DNA of 64,000 nucleotides, taken from NCBI GenBank assembly GCA_033964015.1, contig CM066916.1, forward strand, positions 15,230,501 through 15,294,500, read 5' to 3'. Made by a program: the position numbers and the translations under genes. This document shows, piece by piece, positions 34,501-45,098 of the stretch; positions within the stretch are counted from its first letter, which is position 1; every line of letters begins with the position of its first letter. Under the pieces are notes generated by a model, which searched no databases, was not told where the DNA came from, and was given only the letters and a program-made list of their open reading frames with translations. The DNA comes from Scolanthus callimorphus. Taxonomy: Eukaryota > Cnidaria > Anthozoa > Actiniaria > Edwardsiidae.

Positions 34501-36556
34501 AACCATGTACACATGGGAATCCCTTTCATTCACACAGAAAATTTTATAACCAGGAGCTCCGCTTTTAGCCAGTGGCTAAATCTATATTATTGACTTTGAG
34601 CCCCTTTAAGCCTTAACCAAGGACTCTTGAAATACACCGCTTCCAGCCTTATCCCAGTCACAGGCGGAACAGGCCAAACAAGCAACGCAAGAGATGGGAG
34701 ACTATTGAGTTGAGCCAACTCAACTCCAAGGGGCTCCGCTTCTCAAGAGGAACGTCGGTGTTTTCCTAGATACGACAGTTTTGAATCCATATTTCTAATT
34801 TACAGAAAGATCGGATTTCGGATATTTTCTTAACTGCAAACTTGAAAACGTTTCTTCGAGTGATGAATTGTCGCCGCTAGCAGCTGTTCCCATATGATAC
34901 CGTTGACTGCGTCAATGTTTAGTTTACCAGGCCAATTACTGTGGTAAACAAATGAAGTAATGCTCTGATCTTAACAATTTGTCCATGTATCTGTAGTTAT
35001 TTACTTGAGCGCGAATTTTGAGGTTAGGTTCAATTGTTTCTATGTTCATCAATTGAATCAAGGCTCGCGTATAGGATTTTTTATAGTGACTTTGAAGTCT
35101 ATATATTACAAAAAAAGAAACCCAAAATCGCAAGCACAATATCTTATTATTATGGAGTTGAATTTATTTATTTAGAACGCGAATTTTGAGTGTTGCGTTT
35201 GATTTTCAATTGAATACCGGCGCGAGTCACTGTGTATCGTGTGTAGCATTCTTGAACGAGAGTGCATTTGCAGTCTATACATTACAAAAGAAACCCCAAA
35301 TCGCGAGCACAATTAACCAAGTTACTTTCTGATTAAATTTCCTGCTAGTGAAATGAATTTAAGAGGCAAACAAAGTAATGTTTCAAATTTATCAAGCAAT
35401 ATTATGGAGCAACAACATGACAATAAGCCTATTCATGTGGAACTTTTGAGATGATTAAGTGGGTATCAAACCTTGTGAAATAATATGGTAAAACCGTACC
35501 GGATTAAAATTCCGTTTAGCACAATATCTCAAGGAAACATTGATAAAAATTGTGCGAGGTTTCATTTCGTTGGGAAAATGCCGAGTAAGTAATAAATTGC
35601 GGAAGAAGTTTGCACGCGCTTTGAAGTTTTTCCAGATAACACTGATTTGCATAGCAACGCTTTGAGCAAAATTATTCATCCTACGAATTCTCGATCTTTA
35701 AACTGTCCACTGCATGGGATATTGTCATCTTTCTTCATAATGTCTGATTGATTATAAGGCGCCATTATTTCTTGTGCAGGGAAATATAAAGGAAAAAACA
35801 AATGCTCTCACTCCTGTTGCTATGCTTCGTTTTAGTCCGTCTTCTAAAGTTGAATACTAATTTGTCTCTTGAATCAATTAAATTGGTGCTTGGACGTAGT
35901 GCGCAGAAGCGCACTTAATCAGCTCATTAACTCGGTTCGTAACTAATGTGATATTAGGGAAGAGGTCAAAACAATTGTACTCGAATGTTGCCCAATTGTT
36001 CAGGGGAGGTGGTGGGTACCGACATCTACCCCCTTAGGTACCCAATACCCCTTTTTCAGACGTAATTTTCTCAGAGCATGATCTAGGGGTACCTGATTTT
36101 ATTGCACATATGCAATGGACTCCTCTCGCTGCGCGAGGAAAGCGTTGGAGCATAGGTCCGAAGAACCCGCTAAAATTGACAACGCAAGCGCGCCTATTAC
36201 ACAGAAAAACCATTTGACTTCGGAATTGTTTGTATGCTTATTATATTTCAGTAAGGGAAGAGAAGAAACAGGTAAAGTACTAGAAGTTTCTAAAAGAAAG
36301 TGAAGTGCTGCGAGGAATAACTGGGGGGTGGGGGGGGGGATGAATTTACTTGATCATTTCCATACAAATACTGTATTTTTCCTTTGGAAATTCCAGAGGG
36401 GTGGGGGGTCACTTTTCGACACTCTTCCGTTGGGGGGGTGGGGAGGGGAGGGGAGCGGGTATGGATATTTTCTGGAACCCACCATGGGCGGCACTAGTTT
36501 ATGCCCAACCCCCCCCCCCCCCTGCTTCCAGAATTAAAAATAGCTTACCCCCCTTA

Positions 36557-37412
36557 GGGACCGGTCATTAATTAAGTCGGAGGGGGGGGGGGGGGGGGGG
36601 GGGGGTGGAGGAGAAAATGGGGGCCCTGAAATTTTTTAAGCGAACACAAGGGGGGTCTTGAAAGGCGAAAATGGCAGTTAAGGGGGGTCTTGAGAAAAAA
36701 ATATTTTGTCTTTATCAGCAAAAAGTCTAAAAAAAATTCGGCTCGAGCTGCGCGCTCGCCATCTACACAATCCTAACACTCCTGATCATTTTAAGAGACC
36801 CACATACTGCCTTCAGAAGAGGGGGAGGGGGAGGTGACTTGCGAGGTAACTTGCCATGATATATCCATTGTGGGAGACCTTATGTTAGGCCTGGAAATGG
36901 GATTGGAGTCACTGGGACTGGGATTTGGCAAATAGAACTAGTAATGGGGAAAATGTTAAGGAAGGTTAATTTGCCTTTAACTGAACCAACAATCAAATAT
37001 CAATGTCTGTGAAGAGTGGCTTTAAAATTTGTGAACTGCTTTTAAAATTTTGCCCTACGACTGCAATACAAACACTCTGTACACATGTCTAAAAGTCACT
37101 TTTTAACGCTGGGAATTTGAAAACTTTGACTGGGATTTCTGTGAAAAAAAAAAACACTTCAGGACTGGGATCTTGCGAAACTTTTACACCGAGAAATGGG
37201 ATTGGACCCCCTTCAGGACCTGTTTGAATAATTTTGACTGACATGGATGGAGGGGAAGGGGGGGGTCCTGAAATGTTTCAGTCTCTCAGAGGGGGGCTCC
37301 CGAAAACAATCAATGCTATTAGGTGGGGTTCTTGAAAATTTTTTGGATCACAGGTATTTTCTCCTCCACCCCCCCCCCCCCCCCCCCTCCGACTTAATTA
37401 ATGACCGGTCCC
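36557..37412. mobile_element. PIF/Harbinger-like element H2, 856 bp
   Basis: The termini GGGACCGGTCATTAATTAAG and its inverse are flanked by TTA (36,554-36,556 and 37,413-37,415). The layout is like H1 (GGG end, then GTCATTA, then a long G-run) but the sequence differs, so it is a sister family. The G-run is 24 bases at 36,582-36,605. Internal repeats are rich in 'ggggggtcttga'. Non-coding. Confidence 0.85.
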
Positions 37413-39183
37413 TTATAGAATTCCTAGCCTAGCTTCCAGGCAGAATTCCGAGCATGAGAGTCCCCCCCCCCCCCATTCAGAATTTCCAAATGCCGCCCGT
37501 CCCCGGGGTATATATATTTCCTGGAATTGCCCAATATGCAAAAAAATTCTCACATTCTTATTGCATGATTCTTATAAAAATAAATAGTATCTAAAATAAA
37601 TAAAAAGTGGTGTAATAGTTTCTAGATTTCTGCTTCTTTCTTATATTTGCCCTTTTACTGTACACGTATGATGAATTATGGTTTTGAATGATAGTATAAG
37701 ATGGTCAAGGTTATAACAGAATTGCTCTGGGGGGCGGGAGTATGGTTAATTTCTGGAACCACACATTTCACTAGAGCCGTAATAGAGTCACTGACATAAT
37801 ATTGCCTTTTAATGTTTGTAGTTGTTATAGCTTTGAGTGTTTTTTTCTTGCATTCATTGATAGTGATGCACAGCTGTAAAATATAAAATAAAAATATGTA
37901 ATTAGGGAGGAATAAAGGAAGGATTAAGAAAGAGAAAGTAACTTAACCTACCTACAGCAATGAAACACACATGAAATAAAAGGGTTTCACGCCCTTCAAT
38001 CAAAGGCCTTATGGCCTCGACTGAATCCACCTCTCTCGACATTGTTTATTCTGGATATCACAAAAATCTAATCCAATAATTGTTTATCATCCCGGCATGT
38101 TCAATTGTTAAAATGGATAATCAATATTGATAGATACCATGACAAAATTAACAAATTATATCAAAATTGATTGAAATCTATAAGGGGGATCTCTGTGAGT
38201 AATCGATTTCTCAATCAATGCTATCGATTATATTTATTTCATCAATTTTCGGTTGTTCAATGTTTCATATAACTGTTTGGTTTGGTACTGCATAGGCTCA
38301 ATGTTTACAACAGGCCTTAGTGAGATCCATCCCTAACACAAATTTCAGGCACCATTAAACGTGAATTTAACAACATGACAAGGACACATTTGTTTATTTG
38401 CATTCGCCTTCATGATATAGCTATTTCATATCTACCAGTATACACAGTTAAGATAACAATAAGGAACATAGCATGGAACCTAGAAGGTACTCACACTATA
38501 CAATCATATAATTGATAAGTTGATTGGCCGAAAATTTTTGAGTATCAATGATTATCAATTAGCTGATACACTCGATACCAAGTAATTATTATTGATTGTT
38601 ATCAATTGGATTTTCGCTATCAATTCTTATTGATTAATGAACGGAATTATCATTAGGCCCTGCCATAAAAAAAATTGTACCCCCGGGTTATGACCTACAT
38701 GTAAATGTAATAACTAGTTAATTTGCTCACCATCACATCAGCAGTTACCCCCAAGAATTTAGCAGTCACCCCCAAGAATTTAGCGTTTTCAGGCCTTGAC
38801 CCCAAGAATTATTTCAACCTTCGAGCTCCTACCCCTGAAGAATTCGGGGGGTACAGAAACAAAATGTGATAGCACATTTGTGACTTTTTCATGGTTCATG
38901 ATAATAATGAATAAACTATCAATATTTCCGAGCCTGTTTCTTTTTGACCCCAGTCCAGTGCTTTGACTAAAGAAGATCTGAGCTAAGAGAGGCCTTTTAA
39001 AAACTATCACCCAAACAGTACTTTTAAGTTTTAAACAGTTGTGGAACGGCCCTAAACTCTAAAGTAAGCCCAAGTAAGCTGCATAACATGTGTCGATGCA
39101 ACTGCAAAAACAAACGCTTACCTTTTATAAATTTAAAGTTTACTTTCAAAACAAATCCTTCCACTAATTCGGCGAAATAAATC

Positions 39184-39564
39184 TCATGTATCTGATGCAT
39201 CGTTCCCCACTGGAAATATCATTTGGATGTGAAGTAAACTCGCCGCCTTGTTGTTGCCGCCATCTTGAATTTTCAAATGGTTCAAATACGCTGTAAAACT
39301 GTAGAGAGCTCGCAAAAGTTGATTCTCGGAGGAAGCCTTGAAAAACAAACAGCCAATAAAATATCCACTAAGTGCTCCATCCTTAGAAGTAAGAATTCCA
39401 GCCAGGATATCCTCTGAAACTCTCGCCAGATGTGGACTTTTGGTTACACACAAGGTGATGCATGGAAGCGAGGCTGTGGCTCCGACAAACCGAGCGCACC
39501 AAAGCTCACGGATATATATTCTTGCCGCGGGACTGGCGGGATGTCCCGTGAACAGCGGGAACAA
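39184..39564 (-). CDS. Unrecognised 126-codon open frame in the inserted element
   Basis: The frame is open from ATG at 39,564 to 39,184. A central part reading SEDILAGILTSKDGALSGYF and then LLRALYSFTAYLNHL looks more protein-like than the ends, but I cannot assign a family. A CAAGATGGCGGC motif lies within it on the minus strand near 39,260. It may be a captured gene piece or chance. Confidence 0.2.
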   Translation of the reverse strand: MFPLFTGHPASPAARIYIRELWCARFVGATASLPCITLCVTKSPHLARVSEDILAGILTSKDGALSGYFIGCLFFKASSENQLLRALYSFTAYLNHLKIQDGGNNKAASLLHIQMIFPVGNDASDT

Positions 39565-39685
39565 ACAGCGGCGGGAAGGAAGGCAAATTTGAAAATGCCT
39601 GGGAACAAAGATTAGTGTCGCTGCTCGGCCTGAGGGCCTCGCAGCAAAAATTGTTCTAAGAAATTTTTACTTTATCATTTATTTT

Positions 39686-39865
39686 CGCCATAGTGTGGCT
39701 AGGTTAGTTTATATTGTATAGACTGGGTACCCTGTGTACATTGCCTCGTGTTCTGCGAGCATGCGCCCTAAGGTCCTCGTTCACGGCCGGGCGCCATGGC
39801 CGCCATGACGGAATAAATACTGTGGTGAAGTAAACCCTACTCCTTGTCTCGTTAATATAATGGCG
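39686..39865 (+). repeat. 5' LTR
   Basis: 180 bp, starting CGCCATAGTGTGG and ending TAATATAATGGCG. Contains 'ggaataaatactg' as a likely polyadenylation signal. Confidence 0.8.
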
Positions 39866-41258
39866 TGGTGTCCAGCGGTGGGTTCAGAATCATGCTGAAT
39901 CCCTGGCCTTCCAAAGGAGAAGGTTCTCTTTCGAGATATGGCTCTACAATGACTTTGAGAACGGTTTTGTGTCTTACGTGCACACTCTCACGCCCGGTAG
40001 ACTATCCGGTTGGAGCAGATTTGGCGTCAATTTGGCAGGGCAAATGGGCCCCGGGTGCCGTGTTCCAAGACAAACCATAAGACTGATCCAAAGACTACGG
40101 ACCATAGACGATCATTTCTCATCATCATTCAACATAAACAGTTTTGATTTCGAGCGGGCTAACCATGACTGAAACTCCTCAAGATACACGCGTCGATGCA
40201 AGAAAGACCCATGTCAATGTTAACGAAGCCGCTGCTTTCCCGCCCATTCATCTTATCTACATGTACGACTGACATCAAAACTTTGCTTTTATTTTACCAC
40301 TGTGCGAGCTCATCTGTCAACCCTACGAGATCAGGGACTGGACACGGTTCAACAAAAGCCGCCATTTTGATTTATTTTCTTCATTCGGCTTTGACTCTTT
40401 TGTTCATCTGGAATTGACCCTTATTTTCATTGGAATTGACTTTTATTTTCATCTGGATTTGACCCGGCTTTGACCCGGATTCACCATCTTCAGTTCTCAA
40501 CGCAACCACATGCAACCATCCAAGGCCCCAGCCAATATCAATTGAACAGTACAGATTATAACCTACCATTCTCTTTGCCGAACCAAACCCTGCTACCAGA
40601 CCTCAAGGACACTATCATTTACTGGACTCTATTATTTAATTTATCATGGACTCACCTTGGACTCTATTTTCTAGGCATTTTAGCTCTGTTTACCTTTATT
40701 ACTTCTCTATATTTATTTACATAGCATATCTGATTTTATTCAGTCATATCTTAGACCCCGAGGTAGTTCTGTTGTTCCATGTTTGTCCTTTTTTTCCCCA
40801 TTGTTTGTCATTTCATTGTCAACATTGTACTTGTTCACATGTTCCATTCCACGTAGAGTTATATTCCATCCCACTCCGTGTCTTTGTTACATATTTGTAT
40901 TGCCATCTCCAGAGAAGAGAAGGGGGGAGGAAGAGAAAAAAGTGGTCGCCCCCCACCCCCATACATGGTACCACCGGTAGCCATGTATGGTATGTCATGT
41001 TGAGTGTATACACCTGTCTCCATCGTGTACCTGTGACCATGCTAACACACCCACATTGTAGTCATGTGTCTGTAGCCTAGTGGAACTCGTATGCACCTGT
41101 GATGTAGTGTAACATGTACAGAGTTTTGTTTTAAGCCATTGTCTCTGTGTCCACCCTGAACTTGTGTACTTTACCAGTTGGATATTGTACATAACTTACA
41201 TTAGTTGTTTACTCCTATTTTTCATTTCATTTCATGTAAGAGAAAAGAAAACAGGTTG

Positions 41259-41438
41259 CGCCATAGTGTGGCTAGGTTAGTTTATATTGTATAGACTGGG
41301 TACCCTGTGTACATTGCCTCGTGTTCTGCGAGCATGCGCCCTAAGGTCCTCGTTCACGGCCGGGCGCCATGGCCGCCATGACGGAATAAATACTGTGGTG
41401 AAGTAAACCCGACTCTTTGTCCCGTTAATATAATGGCG
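41259..41438 (+). repeat. 3' LTR
   Basis: 180 bp, the same ends as the 5' LTR and only a few substitutions, indicating fairly recent insertion. Confidence 0.8.
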
Positions 41439-41499
41439 TTTAGAGAATTTGATTCATGGCTTAGCGTGCGCTCTGTAGGCAGTGGCCTTGGCAAAGGTG

Positions 41500-41502
41500 T
41501 AA
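41500..41502. other. Empty insertion site of H1b
   Basis: A single TAA in 'aaaggtgTAAgtttgctc', matching both flanks of H1b at 12,474-12,476 and 14,433-14,435. Confidence 0.95.
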
Positions 41503-42758
41503 GTTTGCTCAAACTTGTCTCAATGAAAAATTTCGAATTAAAATTGTCCCTGCACATAATAGTAAGTAATCTGTAATACAACCATTTAGTTTTGAATGTC
41601 TATGGTGCTTTCGGCTGAGGGAAGGGTTCTTTTTTAGTTTATGTGGGGGATTTCAACATGGCCGCGATGGCGGCTTTGTCCCTCGCTGAAAAAATCGCTT
41701 GAATTAGAACTTAGCCAAAGGTGAATCTTTTCCAACAAAAGCAAGCCCACTTGAGAGATTTCCTTCTTCTCGTTGGGTGTGTGTCCTTCGTTTGTAAATT
41801 TGTCACTCATTTCGCCTTAGCGTTCGAACAGAAAAGCAAGGAACTAGTGTACGTTTGTTCAAGCTGAATGAAATGTTTTCTCAACTTAAAGCTTTCGAAT
41901 AACAATTATCCCTGCACATTCCTGACAGTAATCTGTCACAGAACCATTGAAGTCTGAATGACTATGGTGCTTTCGGCTGTGCGAACTGAGTTCCAGTTTC
42001 TTAGTTTCTGTGGGAGATTTCAAAATGGCGGCGATGGCAGCTTTGTCCCTCGCTTAAGAAATCGCTTGAATCAGAACTTAGCCCAGGGTGAATCTTTGCC
42101 AACCAAAACACGCTCACTGTCGAGATTTCCACCTTCTCTGCAGGTTTGTGAACTTCTTTTGGCGACACAGCTTCAGGCCTAAGCGGAGTGAGTGCGAACG
42201 ATTTAGCCAATCAGAAAGGTTTGCGCAGACAACCCGATGATAATAGTATAGATATAAAATATATAATACAATAAATAAAGGGATAATATTAATGGTAGAT
42301 ACAAAGATAATGAATAATATAAAATACATAAATATATGAATAATAATAATAATAATGAATAAATAAATAACTAAATAAAATTGAGTATGTCTTAAAAGTG
42401 TTAAATCAAGTCTAAACAAATGTGTCTTAAGAAGACCTTTGAAACTTGAAATGTTATATATGTTAGATGATAGTATGGGCCTGTCGGAGTAAAAGGTAAA
42501 TGATTCTTTTGCCTCTAACTAAATTTTCCTTATTATTAATGCAAGGGAAATTTAGTAGACAAAATAATACATTGCCTTTTACTTACTAAATTTCCCTGTT
42601 GGAGAGATAAATTTAGTAAAATACAAATGATTATTTCGACTACTAAATTTCCCTTGCATTTATAATGGTGAATTTAGCTAGTAAATAAACCGAGGCGATC
42701 TAAGCCCATGGAAATATATTGTTCGCAAAGAGCCTAAAAAGAATACACAGTGCGTTAA

Positions 42759-43523
42759 GGAGGCTGCCTACAATTTTTTCTGTACAATGACAAAAACCGG
42801 CTCGAGCAAACCGAAAGAGTAGTGAAGTTTAGCATTTTTTCTCGGTGCCTTAAAATACTTCAATGAACTCAAGACTTGGAGGTTATCTTTGGTATATATT
42901 CAAGAATAATTTACGGAAGTATCAAAAACTTTTACATATGAGATTTGTGTCAGAGGCGAAAAGTGTAAGTTTTATAACAAACGGAAGATTTATAATAAAT
43001 TTCTCAAATTTTGCAGTTTCCTTGAACACATGCCAAACAAAATCGGAAGCATTCTAAGAAGTGAAATTTGGCTGGTACATTGCCTTGGGTTCGTAGATTA
43101 TTCGGGCGGCAAGGATTTCTTAATTCCGCAGATATTAGCCATTCTTTTTCAAGGAAATATTTGCGGCATAAATAGCTTTGCCATTTTGGAGCCTGAAAAA
43201 GTCCGTTCGAATAACATAAAACCGGCCCAATGAATTCTCTCCAAACTTGCTGTGATTAATGCTATCTACTCAGGGATTAGTGTGAGGGGTGTCATTTTAA
43301 AAGTTTAGGTCGCGCAACGCGTCTGATGGCTGCGTATTATAAACAAGGGTGTGGTTATAACGTTGCTATAGCAACTCCGATCACAACAAAAAGCACACTA
43401 CAACAAAGTTCAAACCCTCCAGGGTAACCATGTAAAAGTTCAGACCGGTACAGGTTTTTGAGCCTGAACAGCAGGCAAACAAAGTTTGGTGGTGGAGAGC
43501 AGAAAAAATTGTAGGCAGCCTCC
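42759..43523. mobile_element. 765-bp TTAA-target element (piggyBac/Kolobok-like)
   Basis: Perfect 24-bp inverted ends beginning GGAGGCTGCCTACAATT, flanked by TTAA at 42,755-42,758 and 43,524-43,527. Unit B has the empty site with one TTAA at 15,689-15,692. TTAA duplications are made by piggyBac and Kolobok transposases; the GGAGGC start does not decide between them. No transposase inside. Confidence 0.9.
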
Positions 43524-43954
43524 TTAACTCTCGAAGCTTGAACTGATGCGATGGAAAGGAAACTCAATAAAAATATGCATTAATGAAATAAAGTTGCCAT
43601 ATTTGAGGTGAAGAAAGAAGGTTTAAAATGAGATCACTTGTCACTGTTGTCAAGATACGACAATTTAAACGAAAAATACCACCACGACATTTTAAGGTGT
43701 TCTAACTATAATCCTCCCGACCCATACTTTATGGACGTCGTTGCCCTTGTTATATATGGCAGTCATCTTTCACTAAGTTTTTTTATTCCAAATTTAAGAC
43801 GTTTTCGACAAACATTTAGTTAAGCTTTTTATAGTTTATCCTCTACTTTCTATTCTTTGTTTGCTTTAGTTGATAAAAATATGTAAGTATTGCTTTTGTT
43901 TGGCTTTTGGACACATTTTCTATACCTGCCACAATTTATTTTTTAATTGCTTAC

Positions 43955-44265
43955 CTCCAGGCTATAATGAGTGGTGGTGGAATTGTCAACCAGCGAAGCG
44001 TTAGGGCTGAACATATCAGTAGATAATAAATCACATTTCAATCCTGCTCCTCCATTTGCTATGTTAAACGACAAGCATTCTCTTTCCCTCGTGCAGAACA
44101 TGGAGCACATCATGGCATCCTTAACGACGAAAGACGCAAAACTTGGTGCCATCAAAGCTTTGTTCCCTTGTTTGATAAAAGTTTCGGAAACTTTGGTAAT
44201 TCATCGGCAGAAATATGTAAAAGTAAATGTGAAAGACAGTAGGCTGTTGTCAAGAATAAAGCCAT
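43955..44265 (-). pseudogene. PAN exon 1, unit C, one-base frameshift
   Basis: 311 nt against 312 in unit B. A T is missing where unit B has 'aacttttgg' (about 44,190-44,195), so the signal peptide and the PAN domain fall in different frames. The splice donor CTGGAG|gtaagc is kept. If real, the exon cannot give a secreted PAN protein. The change is in a T-run, so a consensus error is possible. Confidence 0.7.
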
Positions 44266-45098
44266 TCGCTCAAAATTCGGGAAAAATCTGCTATGCTTTC
44301 AGAACGATAACATGCTAGAAGGTGATTTTTATAAAATGAGACAAATTAAGTTTAGGTTGTTATGTTTAGAAATTTTTAGCAGCTGAAATTAAATAACTCA
44401 TGAATAATGAACGAGAAAAATGTCCTTGCACCGTGAATCACTTTACAAAGATATTGAATAGGGAGCGAGAGAACCGTAAACAGTAAAAAGGGCTTAAATC
44501 CCCATTATTTTTGCAGATTTCAAGAGAAGTGATTAACACTAGTTGATATAACGAGCCGAAATAGTACGAACTCGAAATCGGAGAAATTACTTGTCAAAAT
44601 AATTATATATACTTTACGGTGTGACCGAACCCAAATATGCATCTCATCTACTACACAACAGGTCTGAACACTAATTTAATCTCTGTGTGGGGAAACTCTG
44701 AGTCAAAACATTTTTAGGGAAATTTAGTAGACAAAAGAGTCATTTGTCTGTTTCTAAATTCTCCTGTCGGAGTAAAAGATAAAGCATTCTTATGTCTACT
44801 AAATGTTCCTTACTATTAATGCAAGGAAAATTTAGTAGACAAAAGAATCATTTTTCTTTTACTTATTAAATCTCCCTGCTGGAGAGGGAAATAGGTAAAA
44901 TACAAAGGATTTTTTTCGTCTACTAAAATTCCCTTGCAATAATAATGGGAAATTTATCTAGTAAATGTCCTCGGAGAACAAAAAAACCCCCCCGAGGCGA
45001 TCATGGTATCAAAGAACGTAAAAGAATACACGTTCGAACTGACGTGTCGGAAAGTTAAGTCACTAAAAAGCGTTTAATGAAATTAATGAAATAAAGTT

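Larger units (their letters stand above)
31697..34588 (-). mobile_element. Helentron/HINE-like element X2, inverted, with nested H1d
   Basis: Reverse complement of X1: AGCGGAGCTCC and the GCGCGGGCC hairpin (31,710-31,730) at its left, the CCGT microsatellite at about 31,970-32,020, the 128-bp array, and 'ttttagccagtggctaaa' at its right. It interrupts the right arm of FB1. It is longer than X1 because its array has more units and H1d is inserted in it; net length is about 1.84 kb. Confidence 0.6.
25196..35950. mobile_element. Giant foldback element FB1, 10.75 kb, 5-bp duplication
   Basis: The ends are inverted repeats beginning CACATTAGTTACGAACCGAG. ATATT lies immediately outside at 25,191-25,195 and 35,951-35,955. 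Unit A has the empty site with one ATATT at 12,053-12,057. The left arm (25,196-about 29,560) and right arm (about 31,565-35,950) are inverted copies once nested elements are removed, leaving ~1.5 kb arms around a ~0.6 kb loop. Nested inside are a tandem MITE pair with satellite, H1c and the X2 element with H1d. No transposase is encoded. A 5-bp duplication with CAC termini recalls Transib, but the CACWATG consensus is not met, so the superfamily is open. Confidence 0.85.
36280..39647. mobile_element. 3.37 kb insertion of unknown class in the FB2 right arm
   Basis: Present in unit B but absent from unit A between 'caggtaaagta' and 'aaattgttctaag' (12,366-12,390). Near the left is TGCTGCGAGG; the right end is CCTCGCAGCA, preceded by a GGCC...GGGCC hairpin. 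It contains H2 (36,557-37,412) and long G- and C-runs. About 37,500-39,100 is AT-rich with repeated ATCAAT motifs and no credible gene. The ORF at 39,184-39,564 lies near its right end. Confidence 0.6.
39686..41438 (+). mobile_element. TRIM-like LTR retrotransposon, 1.75 kb
   Basis: Two direct repeats of 180 bp (39,686-39,865 and 41,259-41,438) differ at about four positions. Each contains an AATAAA and a GGCCGCCATGACGG stretch. Right after the first comes TGGTGTCCAGCGG, a plausible tRNA primer-binding site. Just before the second is a purine tract (agagaaaagaaaacagg). The interior (1.4 kb) encodes no Gag or Pol, so it depends on another element. LTR ends are CGCC...GGCG rather than TG...CA. 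The target is a T-run, so the duplication cannot be read. Absent from unit A ('atcatttatttttagag', about 12,400-12,420). Confidence 0.8.
22771..42255. mobile_element. Foldback element FB2, copy B, split by three insertions
   Basis: The left arm is 22,771-about 23,730. The right arm is scattered: about 36,155-36,279, 39,648-39,685 and 41,439-42,255. Interruptions are the giant foldback FB1 (in the centre), the 36,280-39,647 insertion and the LTR element. Joining the pieces restores the arm seen at 12,257-15,189 minus H1b. Confidence 0.75.
15593..42663. repeat. Tandem unit B, inflated by nested insertions
   Basis: Homologous to unit A. Its span is about 27.07 kb. Subtracting the foldback (10.76 kb with duplication), the 36,280-39,647 insertion (3.37 kb) and the LTR element (1.75 kb), then adding H1b (1.96 kb, absent here), gives about 13.15 kb. 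Unit A is 13.29 kb. The agreement supports a simple tandem duplication followed by lineage-specific insertions. Confidence 0.85.
42664..44449. repeat. Partial third unit (C)
   Basis: Follows unit B in register and matches 15,593-16,610, interrupted by a TTAA element. Homology breaks at about 44,449. The piece up to 44,700 keeps only short matches ('cgaactcgaaatcggaga', also near 3,525 and 17,110). No fibrinogen-like exon follows. Confidence 0.8.

Noticed and set aside
25196..35950. RAG/Transib assignment from the CAC ends
   Set aside because: The heptamer does not match CACWATG, no nonamer-like element was recognised and no transposase is encoded. Kept only as a resemblance.
40646..41080. 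144-codon frame in the LTR element as Gag or Pol
   Set aside because: It lacks zinc-knuckle, protease or reverse transcriptase motifs and is Phe/Tyr/Leu rich from T-rich sequence.
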